Positions 48,232-49,393 of a DNA stretch of 49,393 bases are shown in pieces. Position 1 is the first letter of the stretch; the number at the start of each line of letters is the position of its first letter. Origin of the DNA: an uncultured Anaerofilum sp. (GTDB lineage: Bacteria > Bacillota > Clostridia > Oscillospirales > Ruminococcaceae); assembly GCA_944385945.1 (NCBI GenBank), contig CALWZD010000017.1:1-49393 (forward strand), given 5' to 3'. Position numbers and translations under genes: made by a program. The notes beneath the pieces were generated by a model. It had not been told where the DNA came from, made no database searches, and saw only the letters and a list, made by a program, of their open reading frames with translations.

Positions 48232-49393
48232 ATGGAGAAAACCTATTTCGACAAGACCGCCGAGCAGACCCTATCCGATGTACAGGCAACTGCCGAGGGT
48301 TTGAGCAAAAGCGAAGCGGAAAGCCGTCTTGCCCAGTATGGTCCGAACCAGCTGGCAGAGGGCGAGAAGAAAAGTGCTTTGATGGTATTCCTTGAGCAGT
48401 TCAAGGATCTGCTGGTAGTGATTTTGGTCATTGCAGCGTTGATCTCGATGGCTTCGGGCAACCTTGAAAGTACCATCGTTATCTTTGCAGTGTTGATTAT
48501 GAATGCTGTTTTGGGTACTGTGCAGTACCTGAACGCTGAAAAATCGCTGGAAAGTTTGAAAGCGATGTCGGCACCTACCGCAAAAGTGTTGCGTGACGGT
48601 GTGCGCATGGAGATTCCCGGCCCGCAGGTCGTTCCCGGCGACATCGTTTATCTGGAAGCAGGCGACCTCGTGGTTGCTGACGGTCGTTTGCTGGAGTGCT
48701 ACTCGCTGAAAGTAAACGAAAGCTCGCTGACCGGTGAGTCGGAAGCTGTCGAAAAGACCGCAGAACTTCTTCCCAGTGGCAAAACTGCATTGGGCGACCA
48801 GAAGAATATGGTATTTTCGGCTTCGCTCGTCACTTACGGCCGTGCAGTGATGGTCGTTACCGGTACCGGTATGAATACCGAGCTGGGCAAGATCGCACAG
48901 CTGATGAACCAGACACAGCAGCGCAAAACTCCGCTGCAAAAAAGTTTGGACGATTTCTCGGGCAAGTTGGCAGTTGCTATCATGGCGATCTGTGCTGTGG
49001 TGTTCTGCTTGTCCATCTTCCGCAGCGGTATGGGTCTGCTGGACTCTTTGTTGTTTGCGGTCGCACTGGCAGTTGCGGCTATCCCCGAAGCACTCAGCAG
49101 TATCGTTACCATCGTTTTGGCAATGGGTACCCAGAAAATGGCACACCAAAATGCCATTATCAAAGAGCTGAAAGCGGTAGAAAGCCTTGGTTCGGTGCAG
49201 GTCATCTGTTCGGATAAGACCGGTACTTTGACCCAAAACAAGATGACTACCCAAAACCTGTGGGCAGACGGTCAGTTGGTCGATACTCCCGCAGCCGACA
49301 TGAACAATCCTGTACAAAAGTTGCTGATGCAGATCGGCTTGCTGGCAAGCGATGCTACCGCAGACCTTTCGACCGGTGCTTCGGTCGGTGACC
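48232..49393 (+). CDS. P-type cation-transporting ATPase, Ca2+/Mn2+ type (partial, runs off the right edge)
   Basis: ATG 48232 follows AAAAGGAGAG; 387 residues are visible. The actuator domain has NESSLTGESEAVEK (TGES loop), the membrane helix 4 motif reads AVAAIPEALS (PEAL instead of the PEGL of classic calcium pumps), and the phosphorylation motif ICSDKTGTLTQNKMT is complete. The N-terminal cation ATPase domain (EGLSKSEAESRLAQYGPNQL) marks the P2 group of calcium-type pumps. Control by a manganese riboswitch suggests export of Mn2+ (or Ca2+/Mn2+). The nucleotide-binding domain is cut off by the window end. Confidence 0.93.
   Translation, partial: MEKTYFDKTAEQTLSDVQATAEGLSKSEAESRLAQYGPNQLAEGEKKSALMVFLEQFKDLLVVILVIAALISMASGNLESTIVIFAVLIMNAVLGTVQYLNAEKSLESLKAMSAPTAKVLRDGVRMEIPGPQVVPGDIVYLEAGDLVVADGRLLECYSLKVNESSLTGESEAVEKTAELLPSGKTALGDQKNMVFSASLVTYGRAVMVVTGTGMNTELGKIAQLMNQTQQRKTPLQKSLDDFSGKLAVAIMAICAVVFCLSIFRSGMGLLDSLLFAVALAVAAIPEALSSIVTIVLAMGTQKMAHQNAIIKELKAVESLGSVQVICSDKTGTLTQNKMTTQNLWADGQLVDTPAADMNNPVQKLLMQIGLLASDATADLSTGASVGD

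Noticed and set aside
1-49393. CRISPR arrays, prophage genes, insertion sequences with transposase, rRNA genes
   Set aside because: No repeat-spacer pattern, phage structural gene, transposase or rRNA sequence was seen anywhere in the window.

Overview
The window reads as a chromosomal segment from a low-to-mid G+C Gram-positive anaerobe, most likely a gut Clostridia of the Oscillospirales/Ruminococcaceae type. The basis is AGGAGG-type ribosome sites, TTGACA/TATAAT promoters, a YesN-like AraC regulator, ECF folate import, GPH symporters, YhgE/Pip, a DUF2089 protein, and a short repeat resembling the small non-coding repeats common in such genomes. I cannot name the species from sequence alone.

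Layout. (1) 1-6.1 kb: a partial small DUF6061-like gene, two hairpins, then an orphan C-terminal half of an ABC sugar-binding protein, a membrane-bound AraC regulator and a cytoplasmic family 8 polysaccharide lyase. This looks like a polysaccharide locus whose importer was broken, possibly by a mobile element. (2) 6.1-17.7 kb: housekeeping and accessory genes: oligoendopeptidase, flavodoxin, a folate ECF S component under a tetrahydrofolate riboswitch, a duplicated YcxB-like membrane protein, two tRNAs (Asn, Glu), a hexapeptide-repeat protein with GlmM, a GT39-like membrane glycosyltransferase, a DUF2089-like chimera and an IclR regulator. (3) 17.9-22.9 kb: ketodeoxyuronate catabolism: KDPG aldolase fused to a VOC domain, KDG kinase, GntR regulator, KduI and KduD. 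An IclR-type operator lies at the first promoter, and a shared 31-bp dyad lies at the gntR and kduI promoters. (4) 23-29.4 kb: TetR with YhgE/Pip, an aldose epimerase, a MerR/TipAS regulator with a 19-bp-spacer promoter, and a DUF2089/membrane protein pair. (5) 29.4-43.8 kb: an AraC regulator divergent from isomerase - Gfo/Idh/MocA - Gfo/Idh/MocA - isomerase - uxaC, then uxuA and an SDR fructuronate reductase, then two tandem copies of a module made of a GPH symporter and a TM2 protein. (6) 43.8-49.4 kb: a Cys/His protein, exonuclease III and a GNAT-methyltransferase fusion in one minus-strand operon, HtrA, a second inverted copy of the repeat, and a P-type ATPase behind a yybP-ykoY manganese riboswitch.

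How it fits together. Glucuronate enters through UxaC, UxuB and UxuA to give 2-keto-3-deoxygluconate. Unsaturated uronates, such as those formed after PL8 lyase action, enter through KduI and KduD at the same intermediate. KdgK and the aldolase then give pyruvate and glyceraldehyde 3-phosphate. No unsaturated glucuronyl hydrolase and no intact ABC importer are in the window. The two GPH symporters are the only visible candidate sugar importers.

The strongest candidates for something not well described are the redox/isomerase quartet inside the glucuronate operon, the duplicated GPH-TM2 module, the aldolase-VOC and GNAT-methyltransferase fusions, and the shared operators. All functions are read from sequence and memory of protein families; no searches were run.
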